Of a stretch of DNA of 64,000 nucleotides, positions 26,538-35,682 are shown piece by piece (position 1 is the stretch's first letter; every line of letters begins with the position of its first letter). This DNA is from Psychrobacter jeotgali (GTDB lineage: Bacteria; Pseudomonadota; Gammaproteobacteria; Pseudomonadales; Moraxellaceae): NCBI RefSeq assembly GCF_904846315.1, contig NZ_CAJHAF010000001.1, forward strand, positions 2,604,001-2,668,000, in the 5' to 3' direction. The translations under genes and the position numbers were made by a program. The notes beneath the pieces were generated by a model, which was given only the letters and a program-made list of their open reading frames with translations, was not told the origin of the DNA and searched no databases.

Positions 26538-27368
26538 ATGTCAGTATTAGATAATAAGAAGATAAGTTTTATCGGTGGCGGAAATATGGCGCAAGCTTTA
26601 ATCAGTGGGCTGATTGGTTGCGGGGTCAAACCTGAGCAGATTACCGTTGCCGATCCTAGTGCCGATATACGTCAGCAGTTATCTACTCAAGGGTTGAATG
26701 CCGTTGATCCGAGCACTGATGCAAAAGCAGCTATTACTGATGCGGATGTGGTGGTGCTGGCGGTAAAGCCGCAAGTGATGAAAGCAGTGGTCAGCGCCTT
26801 TGCTGATGGGTTGGACAATCAGCTGGTTATCTCAGTAGCAGCGGGTTTATCGACAGATCTTCTATCTAATATGCTTGGCGGCTATCGTAATATAGTACGC
26901 GCTATGCCGAACACACCAGCGATGATTCAACAGGGTGCCACCGGTCTTTATGGCACTGACGATATCACTCAGGAGCAAAAGCTGCTGGCAAGCGCTGTGA
27001 TGGAAGCCTCAGGTATTATTATGTGGGTCGAGGATGAAGAGCAGATGCATGCGGTTACCGCAGTTTCAGGCTCAGCGCCTGCTTATGTATTTTATTTTAT
27101 TGAGTCGATGATTGACGGCGGCGTAGCATTAGGTCTCGATAAAGAACAAGCTTCAGCATTAGCTATGCAAACGGTATTGGGCGCGGCAAAAATGGCTATC
27201 GATAGCGATGACAGCCCAAGCGATCTGCGCCGCAAAGTCACCTCTCCTAATGGTACGACTCAAGCAGCCATCGAATCTATGCAAGCTGACGAGGTAGGTC
27301 GCCAAATCAGCGACGCCATGCAGGCCTGCTTTGATCGAAGCCAAGCGCTTAGTGAAGAGATGAGATAA
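26538..27368 (+). CDS. proC: Pyrroline-5-carboxylate reductase
   Basis: Last enzyme of proline synthesis, NAD(P)H-dependent. 276 residues. Rossmann motif ISFIGGGNMAQALISGLI, then VVVLAVKPQVM, RAMPNTPAMIQQGATGLYG and the C-terminal catalytic/dimer helix block AVSGSAPAYVFYFIESMIDGGV, LRRKVTSPNGTT. TTAGGAGATTAGC is a strong ribosome binding site. It is followed after 107 bp by yggT, keeping part of the common yggS-proC-yggT cluster; yggS is absent here. Confidence 0.97.
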   Translation: MSVLDNKKISFIGGGNMAQALISGLIGCGVKPEQITVADPSADIRQQLSTQGLNAVDPSTDAKAAITDADVVVLAVKPQVMKAVVSAFADGLDNQLVISVAAGLSTDLLSNMLGGYRNIVRAMPNTPAMIQQGATGLYGTDDITQEQKLLASAVMEASGIIMWVEDEEQMHAVTAVSGSAPAYVFYFIESMIDGGVALGLDKEQASALAMQTVLGAAKMAIDSDDSPSDLRRKVTSPNGTTQAAIESMQADEVGRQISDAMQACFDRSQALSEEMR

Positions 27369-27475
27369 ATGTATAATGTAGCTCGCTGTTATGATCGTCA
27401 CGATCCCCTCAGAGTCTCGGTACGGACTCTTATTCATCTAAGCTCTTACCAATCTAGTACATCGAGTAGCGTTTC

Positions 27476-28045
27476 ATGAACAATATGTTATTACAAATTT
27501 TTGATCTGGTCACCACTTTTGCCATGCTGCTGGTCTTCATCCGCTTCATGCTGCAATTTGCGGGTATGGATGCACGTGACCCTATGATTGCGCCGGCTTA
27601 CAAAGCGACTCATATCGTGGATGTATTTGGGCGTATTTTTCCAACGGTTGCTCAAGGCCGAATCAGTATCGCTGCCATTGTGTTGATGCTGCTCATTCGT
27701 CTGATTGATATCTCTGGTAAAGCGGCATTAACCCACCAAGGGATTGCTCCGGTTCCGCTGTTTTTCACCGGAACCATTAGTTTGGTGTTAGACTTTTTGC
27801 GGATGTGCCGTTACTTAGTAATTGGCTCTATCATTGTCAGCTGGATTGTGGTGTTTACTAACTCCATGCATCCTATTATCGGTATTATCATGCGCTTAGC
27901 AGAACCGATTTTGGCACCATTTCGCCGCATCACCCCGAATTTAGGGATGCTAGATCTGTCACCGATGGTTGCTTTTTTTGCTTTTTATCTGATAGAGATG
28001 ATTATCGGGGCGGTAGCTCAAAGCTTTATGCCTATGCTAGGCTAA
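27476..28045 (+). CDS. yggT: YggT family membrane protein
   Basis: Inner-membrane protein of 189 residues with two YGGT repeats (about residues 5-95 and 105-185), each with two hydrophobic segments. The second has the signature YLVIGSIIVSWIVVFTNS, then RLAEPILAPFRRITPNLGMLDLSPMVAFF. It is associated with osmotic shock tolerance in E. coli, and homologues have division-related roles in Gram-positives. Its place after proC is conserved. No own terminator is evident before the tRNA promoter. Confidence 0.92.
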   Translation: MNNMLLQIFDLVTTFAMLLVFIRFMLQFAGMDARDPMIAPAYKATHIVDVFGRIFPTVAQGRISIAAIVLMLLIRLIDISGKAALTHQGIAPVPLFFTGTISLVLDFLRMCRYLVIGSIIVSWIVVFTNSMHPIIGIIMRLAEPILAPFRRITPNLGMLDLSPMVAFFAFYLIEMIIGAVAQSFMPMLG

Positions 28046-28170
28046 GAAAAGATTAGGGTAAGAATAGGACAAGTCAGCATTGGTTTAAGCTAGGCGAGGC
28101 GTTAATAGGAGCTAATCGCTATAAATGTGTAAAATTATTGCAAAAGCCCGATGAAAAACGTTTACAACGC

Positions 28171-28198
28171 TTGCAATTCGGTTTGGCTTTGTTATAAT
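28171..28198 (+). promoter_or_regulatory. Sigma70 promoter of tRNA-Ser
   Basis: TTGCAA (28171-28176), 16-bp spacer, perfect TATAAT (28193-28198), about 90 bp before the mature tRNA. Confidence 0.75.
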
Positions 28199-28287
28199 AC
28201 TCGCCCACGACATAAGGCGTATCGTTAGCATCGATACTTTCTTTTATTGTTATTATACTAAATGATATAAAAGGTCTTAATTCGTTC

Positions 28288-28377
28288 GGTGAAGTGGGTG
28301 AGTGGCTGAAACCAGTTCCCTGCTAAGGAACCATACGTGTAAGCGTATCGAGGGTTCGAATCCCTCCTTCACCGCCA
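28288..28377 (+). tRNA. tRNA-Ser (GCU)
   Basis: Class II tRNA of 90 nt including encoded CCA. Acceptor GGTGAAG pairs with CTTCACC, discriminator G. Anticodon stem GTTCC/GGAAC encloses the loop CTGCTAA with anticodon GCT at 28322-28324 (reads AGC/AGU). The long variable arm and GGTTCGAATCC T-arm are typical of tRNA-Ser. Confidence 0.97.
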
Positions 28378-28465
28378 TTTATTCGGTTAATATTAGATAT
28401 AATCTTCTGTCTAAGCATTAAAGTAACAGTTTTTCGAATTAAAAATATTTTAATTAAGAAAGATG

Positions 28466-28493
28466 TTGACAGTTGCTAAATTATCTATATAAT
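28466..28493 (+). promoter_or_regulatory. Consensus sigma70 promoter of tRNA-Arg
   Basis: Perfect TTGACA (28466-28471), 16-bp spacer, perfect TATAAT (28488-28493). It lies between the two tRNA genes, so tRNA-Arg has its own strong promoter. Confidence 0.85.
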
Positions 28494-28556
28494 AGCCAAC
28501 CTAATTTGCTGTAATTGTTATCATCAATACAGTAGATGATGTGTAAAATGCAATAC

Positions 28557-28633
28557 GCGCCTGTAGCTCAGTTGGATAGAGCACTTGGCTACGAACTAAG
28601 GGGTCGGGAGTTCGAATCTCTCCAGGCGCACCA
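28557..28633 (+). tRNA. tRNA-Arg (ACG)
   Basis: 77 nt with encoded CCA. Acceptor GCGCCTG/CAGGCGC, D-arm GTAGCTCAGTTGGATAGAGC, anticodon loop CTACGAA with ACG at 28591-28593 (A34 normally edited to inosine to read CGN), T-arm GAGTTCGAATCTC. Pairs with the preceding tRNA-Ser as a small tRNA cluster. Confidence 0.97.
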
Positions 28634-28673
28634 TTTGCATAACACCGCTTTAAGTTTAATGAAATTCTAAATC

Positions 28674-28709
28674 AATCGCCTGTCTTCTGACATTTTGGCG
28701 ATTTTTTTA
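28674..28709 (+). terminator. Terminator of the tRNA cluster
   Basis: ATCGCC (28675-28680) pairs with GGCGAT (28697-28702), followed by a T-run. Confidence 0.75.
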
Positions 28710-28827
28710 TGTCTGCTTTTTTGTATTCCACATAATCCTATACTGTTACTGCTGCACAAGTTTTCCGCCTTACTCTAATTTACGGTACAATAGAGCCACT
28801 ATTCACTGCTTGCTATGAGCCTGCATC

Positions 28828-29493
28828 ATGTCAAAGAGTATGTCTAAAAGTAAATCCAAAGCTAGCGTCAAACCCAAGCGCCAACGAGAAGTTTCGCCTA
28901 ACCGCGTCCCTGAAGTCGAAGAACCAACGATTGCTAAGCCTGGCACTCGGCTGGTTGCTATTGTCTACGATGGCATGCTGATATTAGCCCTGCTGTTCTT
29001 AGTAGGTACAGTACTGACCGTCATTGGTACCTTGCTTACCATGCAGACGGGTACCGATTCTGCGCAGGCACAATCATTGCCGACGTGGTATCAAAACTTT
29101 ATTATGACGCCGTCTTTTATTCTGACCTTAGTAGGGTTCTACGGTTTATTTTGGCGGCGGGGCGGACAGACTTTAGGTATGCAAACTTGGCGGTTAAAGA
29201 CGGTTAATGATACCGGTCATCTATTGACCTGGGGACAGTCTTTTAAACGTATTTTAGCGGCTTGTTTAATGCCGCTTATTTTTGGGATTATTGGGAGTTT
29301 AGTCGGCGGTTCACGCGCTATTGTTCTGACTAGCGCATTTTTAGGCTTGATGTTTAACTATATTTTTTGCGTGTTTAACCCTCGCGGTTTAGCAGTGCAA
29401 GATATGCTATCGAATACCATCACCTTAAAGATGCCCAAACAAGAGCATGAAGGCTTGTGGCGCGGCTTTAAAAATCGTAAAAACAACAAGTAG
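28828..29493 (+). CDS. RDD family membrane protein
   Basis: A 221-residue protein. The first ~38 residues are basic and low-complexity (Ser/Lys/Pro). The RDD domain follows: PGTRLVAIVYDGMLILALLF (Arg and Asp conserved), a second hydrophobic stretch near 95-110, FWRRGGQTLGMQTWRLKTV, and further membrane segments. RDD proteins are small membrane proteins; some are linked to ion transport, but no activity can be assigned. It converges with the exchanger gene, with only 12 bp between the stops. Confidence 0.88.
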   Translation: MSKSMSKSKSKASVKPKRQREVSPNRVPEVEEPTIAKPGTRLVAIVYDGMLILALLFLVGTVLTVIGTLLTMQTGTDSAQAQSLPTWYQNFIMTPSFILTLVGFYGLFWRRGGQTLGMQTWRLKTVNDTGHLLTWGQSFKRILAACLMPLIFGIIGSLVGGSRAIVLTSAFLGLMFNYIFCVFNPRGLAVQDMLSNTITLKMPKQEHEGLWRGFKNRKNNK

Positions 29494-29505
29494 CAAGTAA
29501 GTACG

Positions 29506-30549
29506 CTATACATTGGCGGTTTGTATGAGCCATATCGTATAACCAGTAAAGCCTGCCAGCAAGGTAAAGCCAGAAGCGCGGCCAAATTTGCGATTGGAGA
29601 CAAAAGCGAATAGACACATCACAAAAAGAGCGAGAGTAATCAGCCCCATTACCAAAACGTCACGGGACAAAATGATAGGATTGGCAGTAATAGGAGTGAT
29701 AATAGCTGCCAATCCGACCACTGCTAAAGTGTTAAATAGGTTAGAGCCAATGATATTGCCCAGTGCCATATCGTGTTCGCCCTTACGTGCAGCGGATAGG
29801 CTAGAAACCAGCTCTGGTAGGGAAGTGCCAATAGCGACGACGGTTAAACCAATAACCAGCTCACTGACGCCCCATAGAGTTGCCAACTCGATTGCGCCCC
29901 AAACGATAGCTCGTGAGCTAATGACTAGCATCAGCATACCGATGAATAAGCTACTCAGGCCGCGCACTAAGCTTGGCTCTACATAGCCTGTATCCTTGTT
30001 GTCCACACTACCTATACTAAAACTGGGCTCAGATGGGTTCTCAGGGCTGATCTTAAGGCTATTTTGATCCTTAACCGCTAGTTTATTCTTTGAGCGGCTT
30101 TCACCTAGGCTCTGTACAATTTGAATGGTTAACACGATTACCAGCGCTACTAATAGTATCAGGCCATCAGCCAAGCTCAAGACTCCGTCGCGTAGTTGCC
30201 AAGCTGCTAAAGCCGTTATTAGTAATAACAGCGGCAAGTCGCGCTTGACGATGTCTTTACGAATGACAATAGGGCTTATTAGTACAGTGGCACCAAGTAC
30301 TAACGCAATATTGATAATGTTAGAGCCATAAGCGTTACCCAGTGCCAAATCAGGGCTGCCTTCTAACGCCGCCAATACCGATACCACCATTTCTGGTGCT
30401 GAGGTACCTATACCCAAGATTAGAACGCCAATCAAAAACCCAGGAACGTTAAACTTGGTGGCTAATGCGGTAGCACCATCAATGAAAACATCGGCACTCC
30501 AAACCAAGATTGCCAATCCAATTAATACTGCAATGACTGCCAACCACAT
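29506..30549 (-). CDS. Calcium/sodium antiporter, CaCA family (YrbG-like), copy 2
   Basis: Inner-membrane Ca2+/Na+ exchanger of 347 residues, about ten membrane helices in two inverted halves. The alpha-repeats are visible: GIGTSAPEMVVSVLAAL with LGNAYGSNIINIALVLG in the first half, and AIGTSLPELVSSLSAARKGEHDMALGNIIGSNLFNTLAVVG in the second. A hydrophilic loop (about 150-190) separates the halves. The adjacent gene at 30757-31764 is a close paralogue, so the pair arose by tandem duplication. Substrate is inferred from the family. Confidence 0.92.
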   Translation of the reverse strand: MWLAVIAVLIGLAILVWSADVFIDGATALATKFNVPGFLIGVLILGIGTSAPEMVVSVLAALEGSPDLALGNAYGSNIINIALVLGATVLISPIVIRKDIVKRDLPLLLLITALAAWQLRDGVLSLADGLILLVALVIVLTIQIVQSLGESRSKNKLAVKDQNSLKISPENPSEPSFSIGSVDNKDTGYVEPSLVRGLSSLFIGMLMLVISSRAIVWGAIELATLWGVSELVIGLTVVAIGTSLPELVSSLSAARKGEHDMALGNIIGSNLFNTLAVVGLAAIITPITANPIILSRDVLVMGLITLALFVMCLFAFVSNRKFGRASGFTLLAGFTGYTIWLIQTANV

Positions 30550-30621
30550 CAGGGTGATTTCCTATAAATAAGTAAAATTAGCGACCATCGCAACATTATG
30601 GGTGAGCATTGTTAGTGGACA

Positions 30622-30653
30622 TAAAAAAAGCTGAAGCGTGTCCCAAATTCAGC
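30622..30653 (-). terminator. Terminator between the tandem exchanger genes
   Basis: On the minus strand GCTGAA...TTCAGC followed by seven T residues. It resembles the hairpin at 31856-31890 upstream of the other copy, including the T-run and the adjoining ATG. Confidence 0.8.
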
Positions 30654-30756
30654 AATTATATTAACATAGGTTTTCTATCTCAATGGAAAAGGTATAACCA
30701 AACAAGATATTTACTTTATCTTATTAAACAACAGATGGGCTTGCTTTATTGACAAG

Positions 30757-31764
30757 CTACATATTGATAGTTTTGAGTAGCCAAATTGTATAGGCAATGA
30801 AGCTCAAAACTAAGGTAGCGCCTGAGAAACGGCCAAGTTTCCTATTGGTAATAAAGGCAGCGGTTGATAGCGTGAATAACAACAAGGTCAATATACCTAC
30901 CATCACTATATCGCGCGATAAAATGACCGGATTGGCAGCAATAGGAGTGATAAAAGCAGCTAAGCCTACGACTCCTAAAGTGTTAAATATATTGGAGCCA
31001 ATGATACTGCCTAGTGCCATATCGTGCTCGCCTTTACCAGCCGCTGATAAGCTTGCTACTAGCTCAGGTAATGAGGTGCCGATAGCGACTACGGTCAAGC
31101 CGATGACTAGCTCGCTAAGTCCCCAAAATGTTGCTAATTCAACCGCACCCCAAACTACAGCACGTGAGCTCAAAACTAACAATAGCATACCTATAAATAA
31201 GCTACTCATACCACGAGCTATACTGGGGGGAGGGGAGCTGTTTTTTGAAGTACTATTAGCATCTTTACTACTGATTATCTGCACACTATCTTTATGCTTG
31301 TTTTTTGGATTTCCCTCACGAATACTAAGAAAGATTTGAAAACCCAGAACAGCCGCTAGCGATATCAGTAATAGGGCGCCATCAGCACGACTCAGTTGGC
31401 CATCACGCAATTGCCAAGCCGCTAAAGCTGTCATAACGAGTAACAGCGGTAAATCTTGCGTAACTACGCTTCTACGAATGACAATAGGGCTAATGGTTGC
31501 GGTGATCCCCAAAACCAGTGCAATATTCATGATATTGGAGCCGTAAGCATTACCCAAAGCCAGCTCGGGGTTTCCTTGCAGGGCAGATAATGCCGACACA
31601 ACCATTTCTGGAGCTGACGTTCCAAATCCTAAGATTACCACCCCAATCAAAAATCCGGGAACCCTTAGTTTTTCCGCTAATAAAGTCGCTCCATCAATGA
31701 AGACATCGGCGCTCCAAGTCAGAACTATCAAACCAATGAGCACGGCAACGATGGCTAATCCCAT
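30757..31764 (-). CDS. Calcium/sodium antiporter, CaCA family (YrbG-like), copy 1
   Basis: Paralogue of the 29506-30549 product, 335 residues with a shorter central loop. The same alpha-repeats appear: GFGTSAPEMVVSALSAL, LGNAYGSNIMNIALVLG, and AIGTSLPELVASLSAAGKGEHDMALGSIIGSNIFNTLGVVG. About ten membrane helices. AAGGAATAACACTA precedes the ATG. The loop (about 150-180) differs strongly from copy 2, while the transport repeats stay nearly identical, suggesting both copies are functional. Confidence 0.92.
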   Translation of the reverse strand: MGLAIVAVLIGLIVLTWSADVFIDGATLLAEKLRVPGFLIGVVILGFGTSAPEMVVSALSALQGNPELALGNAYGSNIMNIALVLGITATISPIVIRRSVVTQDLPLLLVMTALAAWQLRDGQLSRADGALLLISLAAVLGFQIFLSIREGNPKNKHKDSVQIISSKDANSTSKNSSPPPSIARGMSSLFIGMLLLVLSSRAVVWGAVELATFWGLSELVIGLTVVAIGTSLPELVASLSAAGKGEHDMALGSIIGSNIFNTLGVVGLAAFITPIAANPVILSRDIVMVGILTLLLFTLSTAAFITNRKLGRFSGATLVLSFIAYTIWLLKTINM

Positions 31765-31855
31765 TAGTGTTATTCCTTATTAGAATTGAATAATTTAGTG
31801 CCCGAATGGTCATCATTTTCGCTTAAATGATCAGAGTTTTTGCCTAAACTGCCAT

Positions 31856-31890
31856 AAAAAAAGCTGAATCGCAACTGGGATTCAGCTTTT
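31856..31890 (-). terminator. Terminator of panD (bidirectional)
   Basis: GCTGAATC (31863-31870) pairs with GATTCAGC (31879-31886), flanked by A-run and T-run. It lies 37 bp beyond the panD stop on the minus strand. Confidence 0.85.
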
Positions 31891-31926
31891 ATTAGAGATG
31901 AGCAAGGTCAATAATGACCATGAGCG

Positions 31927-32307
31927 TTAAGCCACTTGTACTGGGATAATATTAGCCGTATCTTTGACGCTATTGTCTTCATTACAATAGACCAGCTTGG
32001 GCTGATAGGTTGAGGCTTCGACTTCATCAAAATGTGCGTAAGCACAGATGATAACGATATCCCCTAGATCGGCCATGTGAGCAGCAGCCCCATTGAGCGA
32101 GATGATGCCAGAACCGGCTTCAGCACGGATAGCGTAAGTGCGAAAGCGTTTGCCGTTGGTGACATTGTAAATGTCGATAGATTCGTTTTCACGAATACCA
32201 GCAAGATCCAACAAATCACCATCGATACCGCATGAGCCTTCATAATGAAGCTCAGCATGAGTAACTCGAGCACGATGTAATTTGCATTTAAGCATATTAA
32301 GTAGCAT
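31927..32307 (-). CDS. panD: Aspartate 1-decarboxylase precursor
   Basis: Makes beta-alanine for pantothenate/CoA synthesis. The 126-residue proenzyme self-cleaves between Gly24 and Ser25 in [11 protein letters not shown] to form the pyruvoyl group. Other conserved parts are [26 protein letters not shown] (with the key Arg and Tyr) and [19 protein letters not shown]. Length equals E. coli PanD (126). AAGGAAGCAATTC precedes the ATG. No panB or panC is adjacent. Confidence 0.97.
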   Translation of the reverse strand: MLLNMLKCKLHRARVTHAELHYEGSCGIDGDLLDLAGIRENESIDIYNVTNGKRFRTYAIRAEAGSGIISLNGAAAHMADLGDIVIICAYAHFDEVEASTYQPKLVYCNEDNSVKDTANIIPVQVA

Positions 32308-32451
32308 GAATTGCTTCCTTAGTAACTGATATAAAGTACTGATATAAAATAACTAAAATAGAATACTGATAATAACGACCTGAATCAATTAATGAGGGCA
32401 AAAAGTCTCAATTAAAAGGGCAGGTTGCCTAAACCCAAAATATCATACCTG

Positions 32452-33033
32452 TCAGTCAGGCAATTTAAAACTATTAATTTGCGAACGCGCCCGTTCAATA
32501 TCACCACTCAATAATAGCGGTAAGGCCTCAAAAGCCACTGTCAGTGCACTATCAATAGCGATTTGTTCATCAGGGGCGGCCTTGGAAAGGACATGACCGG
32601 TGACTTTAGACTTATGACCAGGATGACCAATACCTACTCGCAGACGATGAAAGTCGTTGCCAATATGCGGGGTAATATCACGCAGGCCGTTATGCCCACC
32701 ATGACCACCGCCAGTTTTGAGCTTGATACTACCAGCAGGAATATCGAGCTCATCATGAGCGATGAGCAGCTCGTCATTATCGATATTATAATAATTAACC
32801 ATCGGCACTACAGACTGCCCCGACTTATTCATAAAGGTTAAAGGCAACAATAGGCGCACATCAGAACCGTGAATTTGTCCACGTCCGGTAACCCCGTGAA
32901 ACTTTTTATCAGGACTCAGCTCAATATTGAATTGATGCGCTATATGCTGCACGAACCAAAATCCTGCATTATGACGGGTATACATATACTGCTGACCCGG
33001 ATTACCAAGACCGACGATAAGCTTGATGGGCAT
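32452..33033 (-). CDS. pth: Peptidyl-tRNA hydrolase
   Basis: Recycles tRNA by hydrolysing peptidyl-tRNA released prematurely from ribosomes. 193 residues, normal length. Active-site elements: Asn11 in VGLGNPG, His21 in YTRHNAGFWFV, FMNKSG, HDELDIPAGSIKLKTGGGHGGHNGLRDI and FHRLRVGIGHPG. It lies downstream of rplY on the same strand, as in Pseudomonas (prs-rplY-pth), but a terminator-like hairpin separates them. Confidence 0.97.
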   Translation of the reverse strand: MPIKLIVGLGNPGQQYMYTRHNAGFWFVQHIAHQFNIELSPDKKFHGVTGRGQIHGSDVRLLLPLTFMNKSGQSVVPMVNYYNIDNDELLIAHDELDIPAGSIKLKTGGGHGGHNGLRDITPHIGNDFHRLRVGIGHPGHKSKVTGHVLSKAAPDEQIAIDSALTVAFEALPLLLSGDIERARSQINSFKLPD

Positions 33034-33145
33034 GAGAATACTCTATATATATTTGAAAATTTGTATTTAAAAGAAAAATAATAATAAAATGAGCTTTGAA
33101 AAGCTAAGATTAAAATACAGGCTTACTTTTTCAAAACTAACTTAC

Positions 33146-33178
33146 AAAAACAGCAGGAGACATCCATCCCCTGCTGTA
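33146..33178 (-). terminator. Terminator of rplY
   Basis: ACAGCAGG (33150-33157) pairs with CCTGCTGT (33170-33177); on the minus strand it is followed by TTTTTG. It lies between rplY and pth. Confidence 0.75.
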
Positions 33179-33236
33179 ATTTTAATCTAAAGTTTTACTT
33201 AAAGCGCTAGGCGTTTATAAAGTAAAGTATGGTGTA

Positions 33237-33938
33237 TTATTCACCATCTTTATCTTCGTTATCCGCTTGGTCTTCACCTGCTTTATCGCTTTGCTCAGTA
33301 GCAGGAACTTCATCAGCATCAACTTCGTCGTCTTCATCAACTTCTTCAAGCGTTGGTGGCAACAAGTTAACGATGGTGCGGTCAACCGCATCTTCCATAT
33401 CAAGATCAAAGAGGATAACGCCTTCAGGCAATTCGATATCTGATAAACGGAACAGATCACCGATTTCCATACCAGAAACGTCTACTTCTAGATACTCAGG
33501 TAACTGTGAAGGTAGAGCAACGATTTCAACATCAGAAACTAGTGTTGATAAAATACCACCTGCTTTAATACCAGGCGCTTCTTCACGACCTGAGAAATGT
33601 ACTGGGATATTCATGTTGATCTTCTGACCTTTTACAATGCGCTGAAAATCAGCATGCATTGGGAAGCCTTTAGCAGGATGGCGCTGCAAGTCTTTAATAA
33701 CGACTTGATGCTCATCACCTTTGTCGGTAGTAATGGTCAGAATCTGAGAGAAGAAAGCTTCATACTCAAGTGATTTTACCATCTCATTAAGTTTAATTGA
33801 GATAGCGGTAGGCTCTTCGTTACCACCATAAATAATAGCAGGAACTAAGTTCTGCTTACGTAGGCGGCGGCTCGCACCTTTACCTTGTTCGTCTACAGAG
33901 CGCTCAACTGCGTTTATTGCAAAATGATCAATACTCAT
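33237..33938 (-). CDS. rplY: 50S ribosomal protein L25/general stress protein Ctc
   Basis: 5S rRNA-binding ribosomal protein of the long Ctc type. I start at the ATG at 33938 (MSIDHFAINAVERS, preceded by AGGAT), giving 233 residues; an upstream in-frame start would translate the leader. The L25 domain (1-~95) has GKGASRRLRKQNLVPAIIYGG; the C-terminal beta domain (about 100-190) has FHVSGREE-like and LPEYLEVDVSGMEIGD blocks. The last ~30 residues are an extremely acidic Asp/Glu tail. Confidence 0.95.
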   Translation of the reverse strand: MSIDHFAINAVERSVDEQGKGASRRLRKQNLVPAIIYGGNEEPTAISIKLNEMVKSLEYEAFFSQILTITTDKGDEHQVVIKDLQRHPAKGFPMHADFQRIVKGQKINMNIPVHFSGREEAPGIKAGGILSTLVSDVEIVALPSQLPEYLEVDVSGMEIGDLFRLSDIELPEGVILFDLDMEDAVDRTIVNLLPPTLEEVDEDDEVDADEVPATEQSDKAGEDQADNEDKDGE

Positions 33939-34221
33939 GGATATAATCCTATAAAAAAATAAATGAAGTGGTGGGTCTAAAAGCGGATTTGCGACCAATC
34001 CACTAATGGATTCAACACTTTTCGTAGTGCTCAACCTATCTACTAAGTCTAAATACAAAATATTAATATAAAGACAATAAGTAAACAGTCAACACAGGCG
34101 CGCATTATACGTGGTTTTATAACAATAATAAAGACTTATACACAATAACAAGCGCCAAGCAGCATTTCTTAAAACCCTGTTGACGCTTTGTAGAAACTAG
34201 AAAGTCTATCGAATTTGCAAT

Positions 34222-35169
34222 TTATGCATCAAACATGGCGCTGATAGATTCTTCGTTATTAATACGGCGTAAGCTCTCAGCAAGCATAGGAGCAATAGAA
34301 ACTTGGCGAATTTTGCTACAAGCTTTTGCTGCTTCAGATAAAGGAATGGTATCGGTCACTACGATCTCATCCAACTCTGAGCCACTGATGTTTTTCAGGG
34401 CGTTACCAGATAAAACCGGGTGCGTGATATAAGCCACTACTCGGCGTGCGCCGTTTTCTTTTAAGGCTGCTGCGGCTTGACATAGTGTACCTGCGGTATC
34501 AACCATATCATCAACGATAACGCAATCACGATCGCTTACATCACCGATAATATTCATCACTTGTGATTCATTGGCACGCGCGCGGCGTTTATCGATAATG
34601 GCTAGGTCGGCGTCGCCTAATTGCTTGGCCATCGCTCGTGCACGCACAACGCCGCCAACATCAGGTGAGACTACCATGATATTATCGTAATCTTGCTTGA
34701 TCAAATCATTGAATAAAACGGGGGTACCATAGATATTATCTACTGGAATAGCAAAGAAGCCCTGAATCTGATCCGAGTGTAAGTCAACGGTCATAACCCG
34801 ATCAATACTAACGATATTGAGCATATCCGCCACCACTTTAGCAGAGATAGGCACCCGCGCTGAGCGTGGACGACGATCCTGACGAGCATAGCCAAAGTAG
34901 GGTATTACAGCGGTGATACGGCCTGCGCTTGAACGACGTAGAGCGTCGGCCATCATCATGATTTCCATCAAGTTCTTATCAGTCGGTGCACAGGTAGGCT
35001 GCATGATAAAGACGTCTTTACCGCGCACGTGCTCTTTAATTTCAACAGCGATTTCGCCATCAGAGAAACGGGTGATATCGGCTTTACCAAGAGGGATATG
35101 AAGATGGTCGGCTACAGTTTTCGCTAATTCAGGGTGGGCATTACCCGTAAAAATTGCCAAATAAGGCAT
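34222..35169 (-). CDS. prs: Ribose-phosphate pyrophosphokinase
   Basis: Makes PRPP from ribose 5-phosphate and ATP for purine, pyrimidine, histidine, tryptophan and NAD synthesis. 315 residues, the standard length. Conserved motifs: [40 protein letters not shown] (ATP loop), [15 protein letters not shown] and the PRPP-binding [25 protein letters not shown] precedes the ATG. It is downstream of two tRNA-Gln genes, the Pseudomonas arrangement, and may share their transcript. Confidence 0.98.
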   Translation of the reverse strand: MPYLAIFTGNAHPELAKTVADHLHIPLGKADITRFSDGEIAVEIKEHVRGKDVFIMQPTCAPTDKNLMEIMMMADALRRSSAGRITAVIPYFGYARQDRRPRSARVPISAKVVADMLNIVSIDRVMTVDLHSDQIQGFFAIPVDNIYGTPVLFNDLIKQDYDNIMVVSPDVGGVVRARAMAKQLGDADLAIIDKRRARANESQVMNIIGDVSDRDCVIVDDMVDTAGTLCQAAAALKENGARRVVAYITHPVLSGNALKNISGSELDEIVVTDTIPLSEAAKACSKIRQVSIAPMLAESLRRINNEESISAMFDA

Positions 35170-35277
35170 GACTAAGTCCTATTGATTGACTCAAGCAGCG
35201 ACCGCTAAGCAGTGGCTAACTGCTCAAATTAAGAAGAAAAGTATAAAGAACGTTGATGATATTGTTGCAGTAGAAAA

Positions 35278-35353
35278 TGGCAGGGGTAGCTGGACTCGAA
35301 CCAACGGATGTCAGGATCAAAACCTGATGCCTTACCAACTTGGCTATACCCCT
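35278..35353 (-). tRNA. tRNA-Gln (UUG), copy proximal to prs
   Basis: 76 nt on the minus strand with encoded CCA. Acceptor AGGGGTA/TACCCCT, discriminator G, anticodon stem TCAGG/CCTGA with loop TTTTGAT and anticodon TTG (35318-35320). Identical to the copy at 35566-35641. Confidence 0.97.
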
Positions 35354-35492
35354 GTAATATTTAGCTTATGTCAGTGTCAAACTTGATAGTTAAGATAAAT
35401 CATAACCATCAATATGAAGCTAGAACTTCTAACAAAACCTAAAAAACAGTAAGACTGTCTAAAAGTGATTTCCCCAGCAGCGTTCGTTGCGA

Positions 35493-35522
35493 ACTATACC
35501 GAAATTGGGAAGGTGTTGTCAA
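35493..35522 (-). promoter_or_regulatory. Putative promoter between the tRNA-Gln copies
   Basis: Read on the minus strand: TTGACA (35522-35517), 18-bp spacer, TATAGT (35498-35493). It could drive the proximal tRNA-Gln and prs. Confidence 0.65.
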
Positions 35523-35565
35523 TTGCTAAACTATAAATGACTGATTAGCAATGGCAACTAGAAAA

Positions 35566-35641
35566 TGGCAGGGGTAGCTGGACTCGAACCAACGGATGTC
35601 AGGATCAAAACCTGATGCCTTACCAACTTGGCTATACCCCT
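35566..35641 (-). tRNA. tRNA-Gln (UUG), distal copy
   Basis: Identical in all 76 nt to the proximal copy, 212 bp away. Same acceptor, anticodon TTG and encoded CCA. The strong promoter at 35655-35682 lies just upstream. Confidence 0.97.
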
Positions 35642-35654
35642 ATTGTGGCGACCT

Positions 35655-35682
35655 ATTATAAATAAATATTTAGATTTTGCAA
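35655..35682 (-). promoter_or_regulatory. Promoter of tRNA-Gln
   Basis: On the minus strand TTGCAA (35682-35677), 16-bp spacer, perfect TATAAT (35660-35655), placing the start a few bases before the tRNA. Confidence 0.78.
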
